Of a stretch of DNA of 64,000 bases, positions 8,747 to 17,178 are shown one piece after another; position 1 is the stretch's first letter; each line of letters starts with the position of its first letter. The notes under the pieces are model-generated. The model saw nothing but the letters and a program-made list of their open reading frames with translations, searched no databases and was not told where the DNA came from. A program made the position numbers and the translations under genes. The DNA is from JADKIH01 sp031385005. Its GTDB lineage: Bacteria > Bacteroidota > Bacteroidia > AKYH767-A > 2013-40CM-41-45. The stretch covers positions 62,001 through 126,000 of the forward strand of contig JANNBB010000026.1 in NCBI GenBank assembly GCA_031385005.1, given 5' to 3'.

Positions 8747-9520
8747 TTAAATAATCCCTTCAAAAACCATTTGTGCCGGCCCTTCCAGCCAAACGTCTTC
8801 AAACCCGTCCTGCCGTCTCTTGTAATATACCCTTAAACGCCCTCCGGGAGTTTCCAAATCGCTCTCATTGCCCAATTGGTAGCCTAAGAATGAAGCCGAT
8901 AATGCAGCTGCAGTAACACCTGTGCCACAGGAAAGTGTCTCATCTTCAACTCCTCTTTCATATGTCCGAACGAATAGGTCGTTTTCTCTTTTTTCAACAA
9001 AATTGATATTTGTTCCAACGTCTTTAAATCGCTCATTGTATCGAACCTCTCGTCCTTTAGCAACAACGTCAATGTTTTTAACATCGTTAACAAATACCGT
9101 ATAGTGAGGGGAACCGGTATTCATAAAAATAAAATCTTTTCCTGTCTCAACATTAAATACATCGCTCATCTGCAAACGAATCAGATATGGGTTTTGGGAA
9201 ATCACTAATGCCTTATGTGGGCCGTCAAAAGCATAAAACCCTTTATATGTTTGGGCGATACCGATTGTGTTTGCAAATGCTACTGCACATCGGCCGCCAT
9301 TTCCGCACATAGAACCAATGTTTCCGTCGGAGTTGTAGTAAAGCATTTCGAAATCGTATCCACCTTTCTCTCTAATGAGGATAAGTCCATCCGCTCCTAT
9401 ACCAAAATGACGGTCGCAAAGTTCCTTCACCTGATTAACGCTCCACTGCATCTGACTTTTTCTTTCATCGATTAAAATGAAATCGTTTCCTGTGCCATGA
9501 TATTTTTTAAAAGGAATCAT
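8747..9520 (-). CDS. dapF: Diaminopimelate epimerase
   Basis: 257 residues, slightly shorter than the E. coli enzyme but complete. It converts LL- to meso-diaminopimelate, the last step before lysine and the peptidoglycan cross-linking residue. The N-terminal KYHGTGNDF signature is intact. The two catalytic cysteines are in MCGNGGRCA (Cys72) and LSCGTGVTAAAL (Cys198), on the two pseudo-symmetric halves. Its ATG overlaps the stop of the upstream membrane protein gene by four bases (ATGA), which suggests translational coupling to the sigma-like/anti-sigma-like pair. This neighbourhood would tie cell-wall precursor supply to an envelope signal, but that is inference. Confidence 0.95.
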   Translation of the reverse strand: MIPFKKYHGTGNDFILIDERKSQMQWSVNQVKELCDRHFGIGADGLILIREKGGYDFEMLYYNSDGNIGSMCGNGGRCAVAFANTIGIAQTYKGFYAFDGPHKALVISQNPYLIRLQMSDVFNVETGKDFIFMNTGSPHYTVFVNDVKNIDVVAKGREVRYNERFKDVGTNINFVEKRENDLFVRTYERGVEDETLSCGTGVTAAALSASFLGYQLGNESDLETPGGRLRVYYKRRQDGFEDVWLEGPAQMVFEGII

Positions 9521-10419
9521 TTGGAGATTGAAGGTTTTTCGGTTTCAGGTATAAAGGGAGAAAAATTTTCAGATCGTTCGAGAGAAAACAATTCCTTACC
9601 GTATTTGAATAATAATTTATCGTTTCGCTTTATCAACTGAACAGCATCGGGTTCCTCGATTCCAAAAAGCACAATTCTATCATTGTAAAATTTGTAGCCT
9701 TTATAATTCACGGGAGAAACCCAAAATTCAATAATGTAATTGTCGTTCTCAATACTTTCATTGCCGGGTAAATCTGCCAGAGGGTTTAATGCTTCCGTAG
9801 TATTTTGAGCAATAGTATTATCTGAATTAATCGGTTTCTGTATTTCGTCACCTTCAACCTTAGCTTTTGTTACGATGCTTATTAGTAACTGATCTTTTTT
9901 GAAGACAATGTCCGGATTCTCTGAATTGATTGATGCGGTGTCGATGCCTACTGATTCTTTAATTGATTCAGGTGAAGGCGAAACAATATTCGATTTTGAG
10001 TTTTTTGAAACAGGAACTTTAATTTCTTTTTCATTTTCAGAGCCGGTATTTAAGTTAACAATTTCCGGTTTCTTCTGGCGAAAAATATCAAACAATAAAT
10101 ACCTCCTTTTATTTTCTGTTGATTCCTTACCTGAAAAATTCCAAATCGTAATTCCTGCGCCGGCCACAACGAAAAAGAAAATAATCAATTTAAGCGCAGA
10201 TGGAATTAGCGGCTTTTTGTAATCGATGTGCTTTTCGATTAGTTCGCGCAGCCGTGAATCTTCCGCTTTACGAATTCCATCAATTAAATTATTTTGAAAG
10301 GAGACCTGACTTTTAAATTCCTGATCTTCTTCCATCCTATCCATGAAATTTTTTAATTCCAAACCCGACAATGAGTTTTGTAAATAACGATCAATCAACT
10401 TTCTGTTTTCAGATTTCAT
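9517..10419 (-). CDS. Single-pass membrane protein, probable anti-sigma factor
   Basis: 300 residues: a cytoplasmic N-terminal segment of about 75 residues (DRYLQNSLSGLELKNFMDRM, predicted helical), one membrane helix (about 76-96) and a periplasmic low-complexity Ser/Asn/Lys/Glu linker ending in a small folded region. This topology and its position one base downstream of (TAATG overlap) a sigma-70-like gene are what is expected of an anti-sigma factor in Bacteroidota, where the short N-terminal domain often has little sequence similarity between species. There is no zinc-binding HxxxCxxC motif. The role is inferred from topology and context only. It also overlaps dapF by four bases. Confidence 0.6.
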   Translation of the reverse strand: MKSENRKLIDRYLQNSLSGLELKNFMDRMEEDQEFKSQVSFQNNLIDGIRKAEDSRLRELIEKHIDYKKPLIPSALKLIIFFFVVAGAGITIWNFSGKESTENKRRYLLFDIFRQKKPEIVNLNTGSENEKEIKVPVSKNSKSNIVSPSPESIKESVGIDTASINSENPDIVFKKDQLLISIVTKAKVEGDEIQKPINSDNTIAQNTTEALNPLADLPGNESIENDNYIIEFWVSPVNYKGYKFYNDRIVLFGIEEPDAVQLIKRNDKLLFKYGKELFSLERSENFSPFIPETEKPSISK

Positions 10420-10934
10420 TACAACTCCTTAGGATCAACAAACAATCGTGATTTAACAATACTTTCAAATTGTGAAAATGCCTTAGTGAACTCGAACTCA
10501 GCGATTACAGGATTGCTGAAATTCTCGCGGGATGCAATTTGCTCAAAAGAAAGATTTTCAACATAGCGTTCAGAAAGAATTTTCTTAAACTCATCGTTTA
10601 ATATGGAAAAACACCTGGCAACGACTTGTGCATCCTCTTCCTGTTTTTCTATTTTTTCATTTCCAATCGTACGGATATGATTAAGCTCTTCTTTTAAAGT
10701 ATTGAAAAAGAAAATCTCCACATCGTTGTTTTTGGAAAAATCACTTTTTTGAACCTCACGAAATACCTTTAGCAATATATTACTGAAAACGGAAGGTGTA
10801 TCGGAATCCTTTACCCCTTTTCTACGGAGCCACCTTCTGGAGGATTGAAAATATTTACCGGTCAGGTAAAACAAAACATCTTCGTCACCGTTCTGAATTG
10901 AAGTAATAATTTCCTGATTAGAATATCGGCCCAT
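10419..10934 (-). CDS. Sigma-70-like (ECF-type) RNA polymerase factor
   Basis: 171 residues with a sigma region 2-like first half (IITSIQNGDEDVLFYLTGKY, with the RRWLRRKG segment) and a region 4-like second half (LSERYVENLSFEQIASRENF) that resembles a helix-turn-helix. Similarity to standard ECF factors is visible but weak, so it is a divergent member. The ATG at 10934 follows a perfect TATATTTG box with only seven bases between. The gene is the first of an overlapping set with the membrane protein and dapF, and is divergent from the HtrA protease gene. It probably directs polymerase to envelope-stress promoters under control of the downstream membrane protein, which is inference from context. 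Confidence 0.65.
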   Translation of the reverse strand: MGRYSNQEIITSIQNGDEDVLFYLTGKYFQSSRRWLRRKGVKDSDTPSVFSNILLKVFREVQKSDFSKNNDVEIFFFNTLKEELNHIRTIGNEKIEKQEEDAQVVARCFSILNDEFKKILSERYVENLSFEQIASRENFSNPVIAEFEFTKAFSQFESIVKSRLFVDPKEL

Positions 10935-10941
10935 AAGTCAA

Positions 10942-10949
10942 CAAATATA
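10942..10949 (-). promoter_or_regulatory. -7 promoter box of the sigma-like gene
   Basis: TATATTTG on the minus strand, a perfect match to the Bacteroidota -7 consensus TAnnTTTG. It ends seven bases before the ATG of the sigma-like gene, so the mRNA would begin at or within a few bases of the start codon. No convincing -33 TTTG is seen. Confidence 0.5.
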
Positions 10950-10997
10950 TTCAATTTCAAAGAACCTTTAATATACCTGTCAATAATACAATACACA

Positions 10998-11036
10998 TTC
11001 AAATTGTCAGTAACAGACACTCAAAATTGTCAGACA
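10998..11036. repeat. Direct repeat in the sigma/htrA divergent region
   Basis: AAATTGTCAG occurs at 11001-11010 and again at 11024-11033, starts 23 bases apart, or about two helical turns. Each copy is followed by AGACA nearby, giving TGTC-GACA half-palindromes. The arrangement is what a two-site operator looks like. No known regulator motif is recognised. Confidence 0.4.
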
Positions 11037-11058
11037 TTTCAAAAAAAACTTAAGTATC

Positions 11059-11083
11059 TTTAACAACTGCTTAACGGTTGTTA
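11059..11083. repeat. Inverted repeat upstream of htrA
   Basis: TTAACAAC and GTTGTTAA form perfect 8-base arms around a 9-base spacer. It sits about 90 bases before the htrA start, in the intergenic region shared with the divergent sigma-like gene. It could be an operator or a hairpin in the htrA leader. Confidence 0.4.
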
Positions 11084-11173
11084 ACTTTACTATTCATTCT
11101 GACTTCATTGACTGTACGACAACTTTGTTGGCATAAAAATTGAAAAAAACCTTTCCAAAAAAATCATAAAATC

Positions 11174-12619
11174 ATGAAAGCAAATATTAAAAAAACCTTC
11201 GCTATTTTTTCGATTGCTGCCATGGGTGGCATAGCCGGTGCTTTTCTTTTCAAGAATTTGAACCCGGAAATGGTTACCCAAACCGGTAATGTTTCCGATA
11301 GGCAAAAAGCACAATTCGTAAACCTCCCTTCAAATACTGTTTCAGGGCTTACAGACTTTACCAAATCTGCCGAGATGACAATACATGCAGTTGTTCATGT
11401 TAAAACAACATCTACAGCTCAGGTTAATTATAACCCATTCGGTTTTTCGCCATTTGATTTCGGACTACGTCAACCTCAAGCCAGGGAACAACAATCCAGC
11501 GGCTCAGGAGTAATTATTACAGATGACGGTTATATTGTTACCAATAACCACGTTGTAGAAAATGCAGATAAAATAGATATAACATTGAACGATAACCGGA
11601 CTTATGCGGCAAAAGTAATAGGTACAGATCCATCCACAGATCTTGCTTTATTGAAAATAAATGAAAAGAATTTACCCTTTATTGTATATGGGAACTCCGA
11701 CAATACAAAAGTTGGTGAATGGGTGCTTGCCGTTGGAAATCCATTTAATCTGACTTCAACAGTTACAGCAGGTATTATCAGTGCGAAAGCCAGAAACATT
11801 GGAATATTGCCTGATCAATATAAAATTGAGTCATTTTTACAAACCGATGCGGCCGTCAATCCGGGCAACAGTGGCGGGGCGCTGGTAAATTTAAACGGCG
11901 AACTTGTAGGAATAAATTCAGCCATTGCCTCAGCTACCGGATCTTATACCGGATATTCATTTGCCATTCCCGCTAATCTAGTTCGTAAAGTGGTAGATGA
12001 TCTGGTAGAATTCGGAAATGTCCAGAGAGGATTTATTGGAATCAGCATCAGGGATATCGATAATCGATTAAAAGATGAAAAAGGAATAAAGGAAACTCAG
12101 GGTGTTTATGTAGAAGCTTTAACAGAAGGCGGTGCAGCAGCAAGTGCAGGAATTAAAGAAGGAGATATAATAATAAAAGTGGGTAGTGCCGAGGTCAACT
12201 CAACTCCTCAATTACAAGAACAAATTGGAAGGTTCCGTCCGGGAGACAAGATAAATGTCACTTTGATTAGAGAAAATGAAGAAAAAGTTGTTCCTGTTAT
12301 TTTAAGAAATAAGGACGGTGATACTCAGCTTGTTAAAACAGAACCATCACTTAATATATTAGGAGCAAACTTTGAAAATGCCTCAAAAGAAGAAAAAAAC
12401 AAATTAGGTCTTACCGGAGGAGTCAAAATTTCAAAGCTCATGGCAGGAAAACTACGATCAGCAGGAATAAAGGAAGGGTTTATTATTACTTCCATCGATA
12501 AAAAGCCAATACGCACGACAAACGACCTTGAAACAGCTATCAAAGCCAAGCAAGGAGGAATACTAATAGAGGGAGTATATCCCAATGGTGCAAAGGCTTA
12601 TTACGGGTTTGGAGTTTAG
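11174..12619 (+). CDS. htrA: Do/DegP-family periplasmic serine protease with two PDZ domains
   Basis: 481 residues. An N-terminal signal anchor (about 8-26) is followed by a trypsin-like protease domain with catalytic His126 (VTNNHVVEN), Asp156 (STDLALLKI) and Ser233 (GNSGGALV), then two PDZ domains (about 270-365 and 390-475). DegP-type enzymes degrade or refold misfolded envelope proteins as oligomeric cages. Length and domain order are normal for the family. The gene is divergent from the sigma-like/membrane protein pair and has direct and inverted repeats in its upstream region, so stress-inducible control is likely. A terminator follows the stop. Confidence 0.93.
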   Translation: MKANIKKTFAIFSIAAMGGIAGAFLFKNLNPEMVTQTGNVSDRQKAQFVNLPSNTVSGLTDFTKSAEMTIHAVVHVKTTSTAQVNYNPFGFSPFDFGLRQPQAREQQSSGSGVIITDDGYIVTNNHVVENADKIDITLNDNRTYAAKVIGTDPSTDLALLKINEKNLPFIVYGNSDNTKVGEWVLAVGNPFNLTSTVTAGIISAKARNIGILPDQYKIESFLQTDAAVNPGNSGGALVNLNGELVGINSAIASATGSYTGYSFAIPANLVRKVVDDLVEFGNVQRGFIGISIRDIDNRLKDEKGIKETQGVYVEALTEGGAAASAGIKEGDIIIKVGSAEVNSTPQLQEQIGRFRPGDKINVTLIRENEEKVVPVILRNKDGDTQLVKTEPSLNILGANFENASKEEKNKLGLTGGVKISKLMAGKLRSAGIKEGFIITSIDKKPIRTTNDLETAIKAKQGGILIEGVYPNGAKAYYGFGV

Positions 12620-12648
12620 TTTTAATTAATTTCAGGTTGAATAATTGG

Positions 12649-12681
12649 TAAAAAAGAGCCAAATTTTTGGCTCTTTTTTAT
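12649..12681 (+). terminator. Rho-independent terminator after htrA
   Basis: AAAAGAGCCAAA pairs with TTTGGCTCTTTT around a two-base gap, with T residues continuing. It lies about 30 bases after the htrA stop. Confidence 0.85.
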
Positions 12682-12721
12682 TAACAATAATCATATTTTA
12701 TCAACTCGGGTTAGCAGAAAA

Positions 12722-12753
12722 CTTGCTTCGCTTTTACTGAAAACGTATCTTTG
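12722..12753 (+). promoter_or_regulatory. rpoD promoter (-33/-7)
   Basis: CTTG at 12722-12725 and a perfect TATCTTTG at 12746-12753 are 20 bases apart, matching the Bacteroidota TTTG/TAnnTTTG arrangement. The leader to the rpoD ATG would be about 70 bases. Confidence 0.65.
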
Positions 12754-12824
12754 CAATTGAAGAAAATAATTTTATTTCTACTTAATTTTTATTTTTTTCA
12801 ATAATATTTCTCCAATCTACTCCT

Positions 12825-13688
12825 ATGCGTCAGCTAAAAATAACCAAATCGATCACCAACCGCGAGAGTCAGTCACTTGAAAAATACCTTCAGGAAATTG
12901 GCCGCGAAGAACTTATTACGGCAGAAGAAGAAGTTCGTTTGGCCCGACGAATAAAGGAAGGCGATCAGGTTGCATTAGACCGTTTAACTAAAGCTAATTT
13001 GCGTTTTGTTGTATCTGTTGCCAAACAATATCAAAACCAAGGATTAAGTCTGCCTGATTTGATTAATGAAGGAAACCTTGGTTTGATTAAAGCAGCAAAA
13101 CGCTTTGATGAAACACGTGGATTTAAATTCATTTCTTATGCTGTGTGGTGGATTCGTCAAAGTATCCTTCAGGCATTGGCAGAACAATCGCGAATAGTTC
13201 GTCTTCCTTTAAATCAGGTTGGCTCTCTAAATAAAATTTCAAAAGCATATTCTAAACTGGAACAGGAATTTGAGCGGGAACCATCTCCGGAAGAACTTGC
13301 TAAAATTCTTGACATACCTACTGAAAAAATTGCAGACACCATGCGGGTAAGTGGTAAACACGTATCCATGGATGCTCCTTTTGTTCAGGGAGAAGATAAT
13401 AGTCTGATCGATGTGCTTGAAAACGCAGACTCCCCGCGTGCGGATGGAATGTTAATGAATGAATCACTTCAAAAAGAAATTGATCGTTCTCTCAGCACAC
13501 TTACTGAACGCGAGCGTGAAGTAATCAAATTATTTTTCGGTATCGGCATGCAACACGGACTTACACTCGAAGAGATCGGTGCTAAATTTGATCTTACCCG
13601 TGAGCGCGTTCGCCAGATAAAAGAAAAAGCAATTCGCCGACTTCGTCATAAATCCAGAAGCCGCTTACTTAAAGCCTATCTTGGATAA
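12825..13688 (+). CDS. rpoD: Primary (housekeeping) RNA polymerase sigma factor
   Basis: 287 residues, the short form typical of Bacteroidota, lacking region 1.1 and the non-conserved insert. Region 1.2 begins at residue 15 (ESQSLEKYLQEIGREE), region 2 has ANLRFVVSVAKQYQNQGL and the promoter-melting and -10 recognition stretch KFISYAVWWIRQSI, region 3 has REPSPEELA, and region 4 ends in LTRERVRQIKEKAIRRLR. It gives polymerase specificity for the TTTG / TAnnTTTG promoters seen throughout this window. The gene has its own promoter and is followed by a clear hairpin, so it is likely monocistronic. Confidence 0.97.
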   Translation: MRQLKITKSITNRESQSLEKYLQEIGREELITAEEEVRLARRIKEGDQVALDRLTKANLRFVVSVAKQYQNQGLSLPDLINEGNLGLIKAAKRFDETRGFKFISYAVWWIRQSILQALAEQSRIVRLPLNQVGSLNKISKAYSKLEQEFEREPSPEELAKILDIPTEKIADTMRVSGKHVSMDAPFVQGEDNSLIDVLENADSPRADGMLMNESLQKEIDRSLSTLTEREREVIKLFFGIGMQHGLTLEEIGAKFDLTRERVRQIKEKAIRRLRHKSRSRLLKAYLG

Positions 13689-13711
13689 TCTTATAATGAA
13701 CTTCTAACAGT

Positions 13712-13745
13712 ATCAGCTTTCCATTCGAAAGCTGATCTTGTTTTA
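13712..13745 (+). terminator. Terminator after rpoD
   Basis: ATCAGCTTTC and GAAAGCTGAT make a perfect 10-bp stem around CATTC, followed by CTTGTTTT. The T run is interrupted, so termination may be incomplete. Confidence 0.7.
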
Positions 13746-13777
13746 AATAGATTACAAACTTTATAAAAAACAACTTA

Positions 13778-15265
13778 ATGGCCTTTGATGCACTCAAACA
13801 AAATGATCAGGTAGATTTTAAAGATAAATACGAGAGTGAACTCGCTGAATGGATTGAACAGGAAAAAGCTGCGATAGCACTCATTCATACAACCGGCTCT
13901 CTGTGGTTTGATAAATCAGTTGAATTGGTATTGTTCAGAAATCAGCTTGTAGATAGAAGCGCTAGTGAAATTCTCAATTTGCACCAGTATGCAAAGCAAT
14001 TCGTAAAAAAGCCAATCAATGTAATCGATACATTAATGCTGGCAAAGGAACTAAGCAAACTTGACCTTGCTCCTTCCCGCATTGACATCGGTCGGTTAGG
14101 CTCGGAGTGGATACTTGAAAGAAGTAATTACAAAAATGTATTGGAATTTCTTTCCGGCAAACTCAATAATTTTATTGGAAAAGAAAAACGAGTAATCGTT
14201 CCTAAGGACGTTGTACTTTATGGTTTTGGAAGAATTGGTCGTTTAGTCATGCGCGAACTGATAGCGCAAGCAGGAAAAGGCGAGCAATTGCGTTTACGTG
14301 CAATCGTAACCCGTAGCGACAGCGATGAGGATATTATTAAAAGAGCCGATTTATTACGTAACGACTCCGTTCATGGAGCATTTCCCGGAACTGTCATCGA
14401 AGATTTTAAAAACAAAGCATTGGTAGTGAACGGTCACTCTGTGCACATGATTGCCGCAAATGACCCTGCAACTATCGATTATACAAAATACGGTATTAAC
14501 AATGCACTTATCATCGACAATACCGGAATCGTCAGGGATCGCGAAGGGTTAAGCAAACACCTTCAGTCAAAAGGAGTCAGTAAGGTATTACTTACCGCTC
14601 CCGGGAAAGGCGATGTTCCCAATGTTGTTTATGGTGTTAATGAGGAATCGTTCGACCAAACAAAAGAACAAATATTTTCTGCCGCTTCATGCACGACCAA
14701 TGCAATTGTTCCCGTGTTGGCTGTAATTGAAAAGGCTTTTAGCATTGAACGAGGTCATATTGAGACTATACACTCCTATACAAACGATCAAAACCTGCTC
14801 GATAATTACCACAAAAAATACAGAAGAGGACGTTCTGCTCCTTTGAATATGGTGATCACAGAAACAGGAGCGGATAAAGCTGTAGCTAAAGTTTTACCAC
14901 AATTAGCAGGTAAGTTAACAGGTAATGCCGTTCGAGTTCCAACGCCCGATGTTTCACTTGCAATCCTTAATCTGACTGTTAAAAAAGAAACCAGCAAAGA
15001 AGGAGTCAATGAGGTTTTACGGGAAGCTGCACTTCAAGGAGACCTGGTTGAACAAATCCAATATTCCGTATCGAATGAACTAGTCTCTTCAGATTTAGTA
15101 GGAAACTCCTGCGCTTCTATTGTGGATAGTCCGGCCACTATTGTCTCGAAAGATAATAAGAGCATGGTACTCTATATTTGGTACGATAACGAATATGGTT
15201 ACAGCCGACAAGTAATTCGCTATGCGAAATTTCTTGCTGAAGTAATCAGACTCAGATACTACTAA
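13778..15265 (+). CDS. Glyceraldehyde-3-phosphate dehydrogenase, N-terminally extended type
   Basis: 495 residues, about 160 longer than classical GAPDH because of an N-terminal helical extension (1-140). The NAD(P)-binding motif is YGFGRIGR (149-155) and the catalytic Cys305 lies in ASCTTN; the HSYTNDQNL and WYDNEYGYS signatures are intact. This long GAPDH class occurs beside ordinary GapA in many Bacteroidota and gamma-proteobacteria; in some organisms it is assigned a gluconeogenic role, so that direction is possible here. A classical GapA may exist elsewhere in the genome. A bidirectional terminator follows. Confidence 0.9.
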   Translation: MAFDALKQNDQVDFKDKYESELAEWIEQEKAAIALIHTTGSLWFDKSVELVLFRNQLVDRSASEILNLHQYAKQFVKKPINVIDTLMLAKELSKLDLAPSRIDIGRLGSEWILERSNYKNVLEFLSGKLNNFIGKEKRVIVPKDVVLYGFGRIGRLVMRELIAQAGKGEQLRLRAIVTRSDSDEDIIKRADLLRNDSVHGAFPGTVIEDFKNKALVVNGHSVHMIAANDPATIDYTKYGINNALIIDNTGIVRDREGLSKHLQSKGVSKVLLTAPGKGDVPNVVYGVNEESFDQTKEQIFSAASCTTNAIVPVLAVIEKAFSIERGHIETIHSYTNDQNLLDNYHKKYRRGRSAPLNMVITETGADKAVAKVLPQLAGKLTGNAVRVPTPDVSLAILNLTVKKETSKEGVNEVLREAALQGDLVEQIQYSVSNELVSSDLVGNSCASIVDSPATIVSKDNKSMVLYIWYDNEYGYSRQVIRYAKFLAEVIRLRYY

Positions 15266-15297
15266 TAAAAAAAGGAAGCAAAGCTTCCCTTTTTTAT
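15266..15297. terminator. Bidirectional terminator between GAPDH and the lipoprotein gene
   Basis: An A run leads into GGAAGC, loop AAA, GCTTCC and a T run. It can end both the plus-strand GAPDH gene and the minus-strand mnmA/lipoprotein unit. Confidence 0.8.
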
Positions 15298-15316
15298 AAT
15301 ACTTTTATTTAGCTTT

Positions 15317-16015
15317 TTAATAATCACGACCGAAATCAATAACCGTTGTTCGGATTTCAAAACCGTTTACGATAATTCCGTTTATCTTACCTAGCACATC
15401 TTGTTGCTTATATACCAGACCAACACCGGTGGCATAAATTTCGTTTTTGTAAATTCGTTCAATGTAATTGTCTTCATCCATCTGTATTACAGAAAGTGTA
15501 GAGTCAAAGGACATACCACCATATGAACCTTGCTCATGAAAGTATTCATAGCTGTAAATTTCTTCGTCCTCTGAATTTGCATCGTTTCCATTCCACGAGA
15601 TATCTTCATTAATAGGAAAAGCCAGTTTATGAAGAGGAATATTATTTTCAATCCTGTAAGCCGCATATGGAGTCAGGTATTGAGTCCAAACGTTTATGAT
15701 ACTCCAATCGTTTGATGAATCTTTTCTGTAATAGCGGTTCACCACCTGAACAGTTTTTCCGGAACCATCAACAAATGACGAATCGATTTCTTCTTTGATT
15801 TCGCAATGGAAATAATAGACTGAGTCGTCGTTCAGGTTATCGTTTTCGGCGTGAAAAATTGAATCTACACTGTAAGAAACCCATGTTCCGGGTTCAGTCG
15901 GAAAATAATTTAACGAAACAGGAGGTACAATCAAAGTCTCTTTCTTGCAGCTTTGAAAAACAACAAGCAGCAAAAAGATAAATAAAAAAGAAACTGGTTT
16001 TTTAAACTTTTGCAT
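15317..16015 (-). CDS. Lipoprotein of unknown function
   Basis: 232 residues with a lipoprotein signal (cysteine 23 in FQSCKK). The mature part is rich in Asp, Glu, Tyr and Ser, predicted mostly beta, with a conserved-looking start FPTEPGTWVSYSVDSIF that is common in Bacteroidota surface lipoproteins of unknown role. It overlaps the end of mnmA by 14 bases on the same strand, so it is cotranscribed and probably coupled, though a functional link to tRNA modification is not evident. Confidence 0.65.
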   Translation of the reverse strand: MQKFKKPVSFLFIFLLLVVFQSCKKETLIVPPVSLNYFPTEPGTWVSYSVDSIFHAENDNLNDDSVYYFHCEIKEEIDSSFVDGSGKTVQVVNRYYRKDSSNDWSIINVWTQYLTPYAAYRIENNIPLHKLAFPINEDISWNGNDANSEDEEIYSYEYFHEQGSYGGMSFDSTLSVIQMDEDNYIERIYKNEIYATGVGLVYKQQDVLGKINGIIVNGFEIRTTVIDFGRDY

Positions 16016-17111
16016 AATCAGGTGAACGCTCTATGAAGCCACCTCCGATTACGTCTTTATCATCATAAAAAACCGCACTTTGTCCGGGTGCTACTCCATT
16101 TACAGGTCTGTGAAAAATCACATGTATTTTTCCATCAACCATTTGAAGAGTAGATTCCGTTCCCTTGTCCTTATAACGTATTCGTGTTGTTGCTTCTATA
16201 GATTCATCTAACGTAGCATATTTAATAAGGTTTATGTCTTTTACCCATAAGTCTTGCTTCGAAAGCTCATCGAAACTTCCCAATACGACAATGTTTTTAT
16301 CCGGCTTAATATCAATAACATATGCTGGTTCACCGAGAGCAATTTCCAGCCCTTTTCTTTGACCGATAGTATAAAAAGGATAACCCCTGTGATTACCTAG
16401 AATCTTACCATCGGCATTTACAAAAAGTCCGTTATCGAGCTTTTCTTCAATTCCCTCTACCCTTTTCTTTAAAAAAGAGCGATAATCGTTATCAGGAATA
16501 AAGCAAATTTCATAGGATTCGGGTTTTAGAGCGAGCTCATGAAAACCCATATCTTCTGCCATTTGACGAATTTCAGATTTTTGAAAATTTCCAACAGGAA
16601 ATAATGTTCGAGAAAGGCATGCCTGAGAAACGCCCCATAAAACATAACTCTGGTCCTTCCACTCGTCTTTTCCTTTACTTACCACATAACGTCCGTTTTC
16701 TTCTCTGACGTTTGCATAATGACCGGTAGCGATAAATTCGCAGTCGAGCATATCGGCCCGCTTTAAAAGAGCCTCCCACTTGATATGTGTATTGCATTTT
16801 ACGCAAGGATTGGGAGTGCGACCGGCCAGGTATTCATCGACGAAATCGTTGATAACATGATTGCCAAATTCTTCACGTATATCGATTATATAATGAGGAA
16901 AACCTTTGTCGACTGCAATGGCACGAGCGTCATTTATTGAATCAAGCGAACAGCAACCCGTTTCTTTTTTGGAAGATCCGGAAGAAGCATAGTCCCACGT
17001 TTTCATGGTCATTCCAACCACTTCATAACCTTGCTCATGCAAAATCATAGCGGAAACGGAACTATCGATTCCACCACTCATTGCCATTAATACACGTCCT
17101 TTTTTACTCAT
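16002..17111 (-). CDS. mnmA: tRNA-specific 2-thiouridylase
   Basis: 369 residues, normal for the family. It adds sulfur to U34 of tRNA-Lys, -Glu and -Gln. The ATP-pyrophosphatase P-loop is SGGIDSS (12-18). The two catalytic cysteines are Cys102 (TPNPCVKC) and Cys202 (YEICFIPD), which relay the persulfide. The ATG at 17111 is preceded by a 7-bp hairpin in the leader (17122-17140) and by a perfect TACCTTTG box at 17147-17154. It overlaps the downstream lipoprotein gene by 14 bases. Confidence 0.95.
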   Translation of the reverse strand: MSKKGRVLMAMSGGIDSSVSAMILHEQGYEVVGMTMKTWDYASSGSSKKETGCCSLDSINDARAIAVDKGFPHYIIDIREEFGNHVINDFVDEYLAGRTPNPCVKCNTHIKWEALLKRADMLDCEFIATGHYANVREENGRYVVSKGKDEWKDQSYVLWGVSQACLSRTLFPVGNFQKSEIRQMAEDMGFHELALKPESYEICFIPDNDYRSFLKKRVEGIEEKLDNGLFVNADGKILGNHRGYPFYTIGQRKGLEIALGEPAYVIDIKPDKNIVVLGSFDELSKQDLWVKDINLIKYATLDESIEATTRIRYKDKGTESTLQMVDGKIHVIFHRPVNGVAPGQSAVFYDDKDVIGGGFIERSPDYAKV

Positions 17112-17146
17112 TTTCAGAAAAAATGCAAAAAAATTGCATTTGCGGG

Positions 17147-17154
17147 CAAAGGTA
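17147..17154 (-). promoter_or_regulatory. -7 promoter box of mnmA
   Basis: TACCTTTG on the minus strand, a perfect TAnnTTTG, 35 bases before the mnmA ATG. No matching -33 element is clear. Confidence 0.5.
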
Positions 17155-17178
17155 CGATTTCAGAGTGAATTTCTTTTC

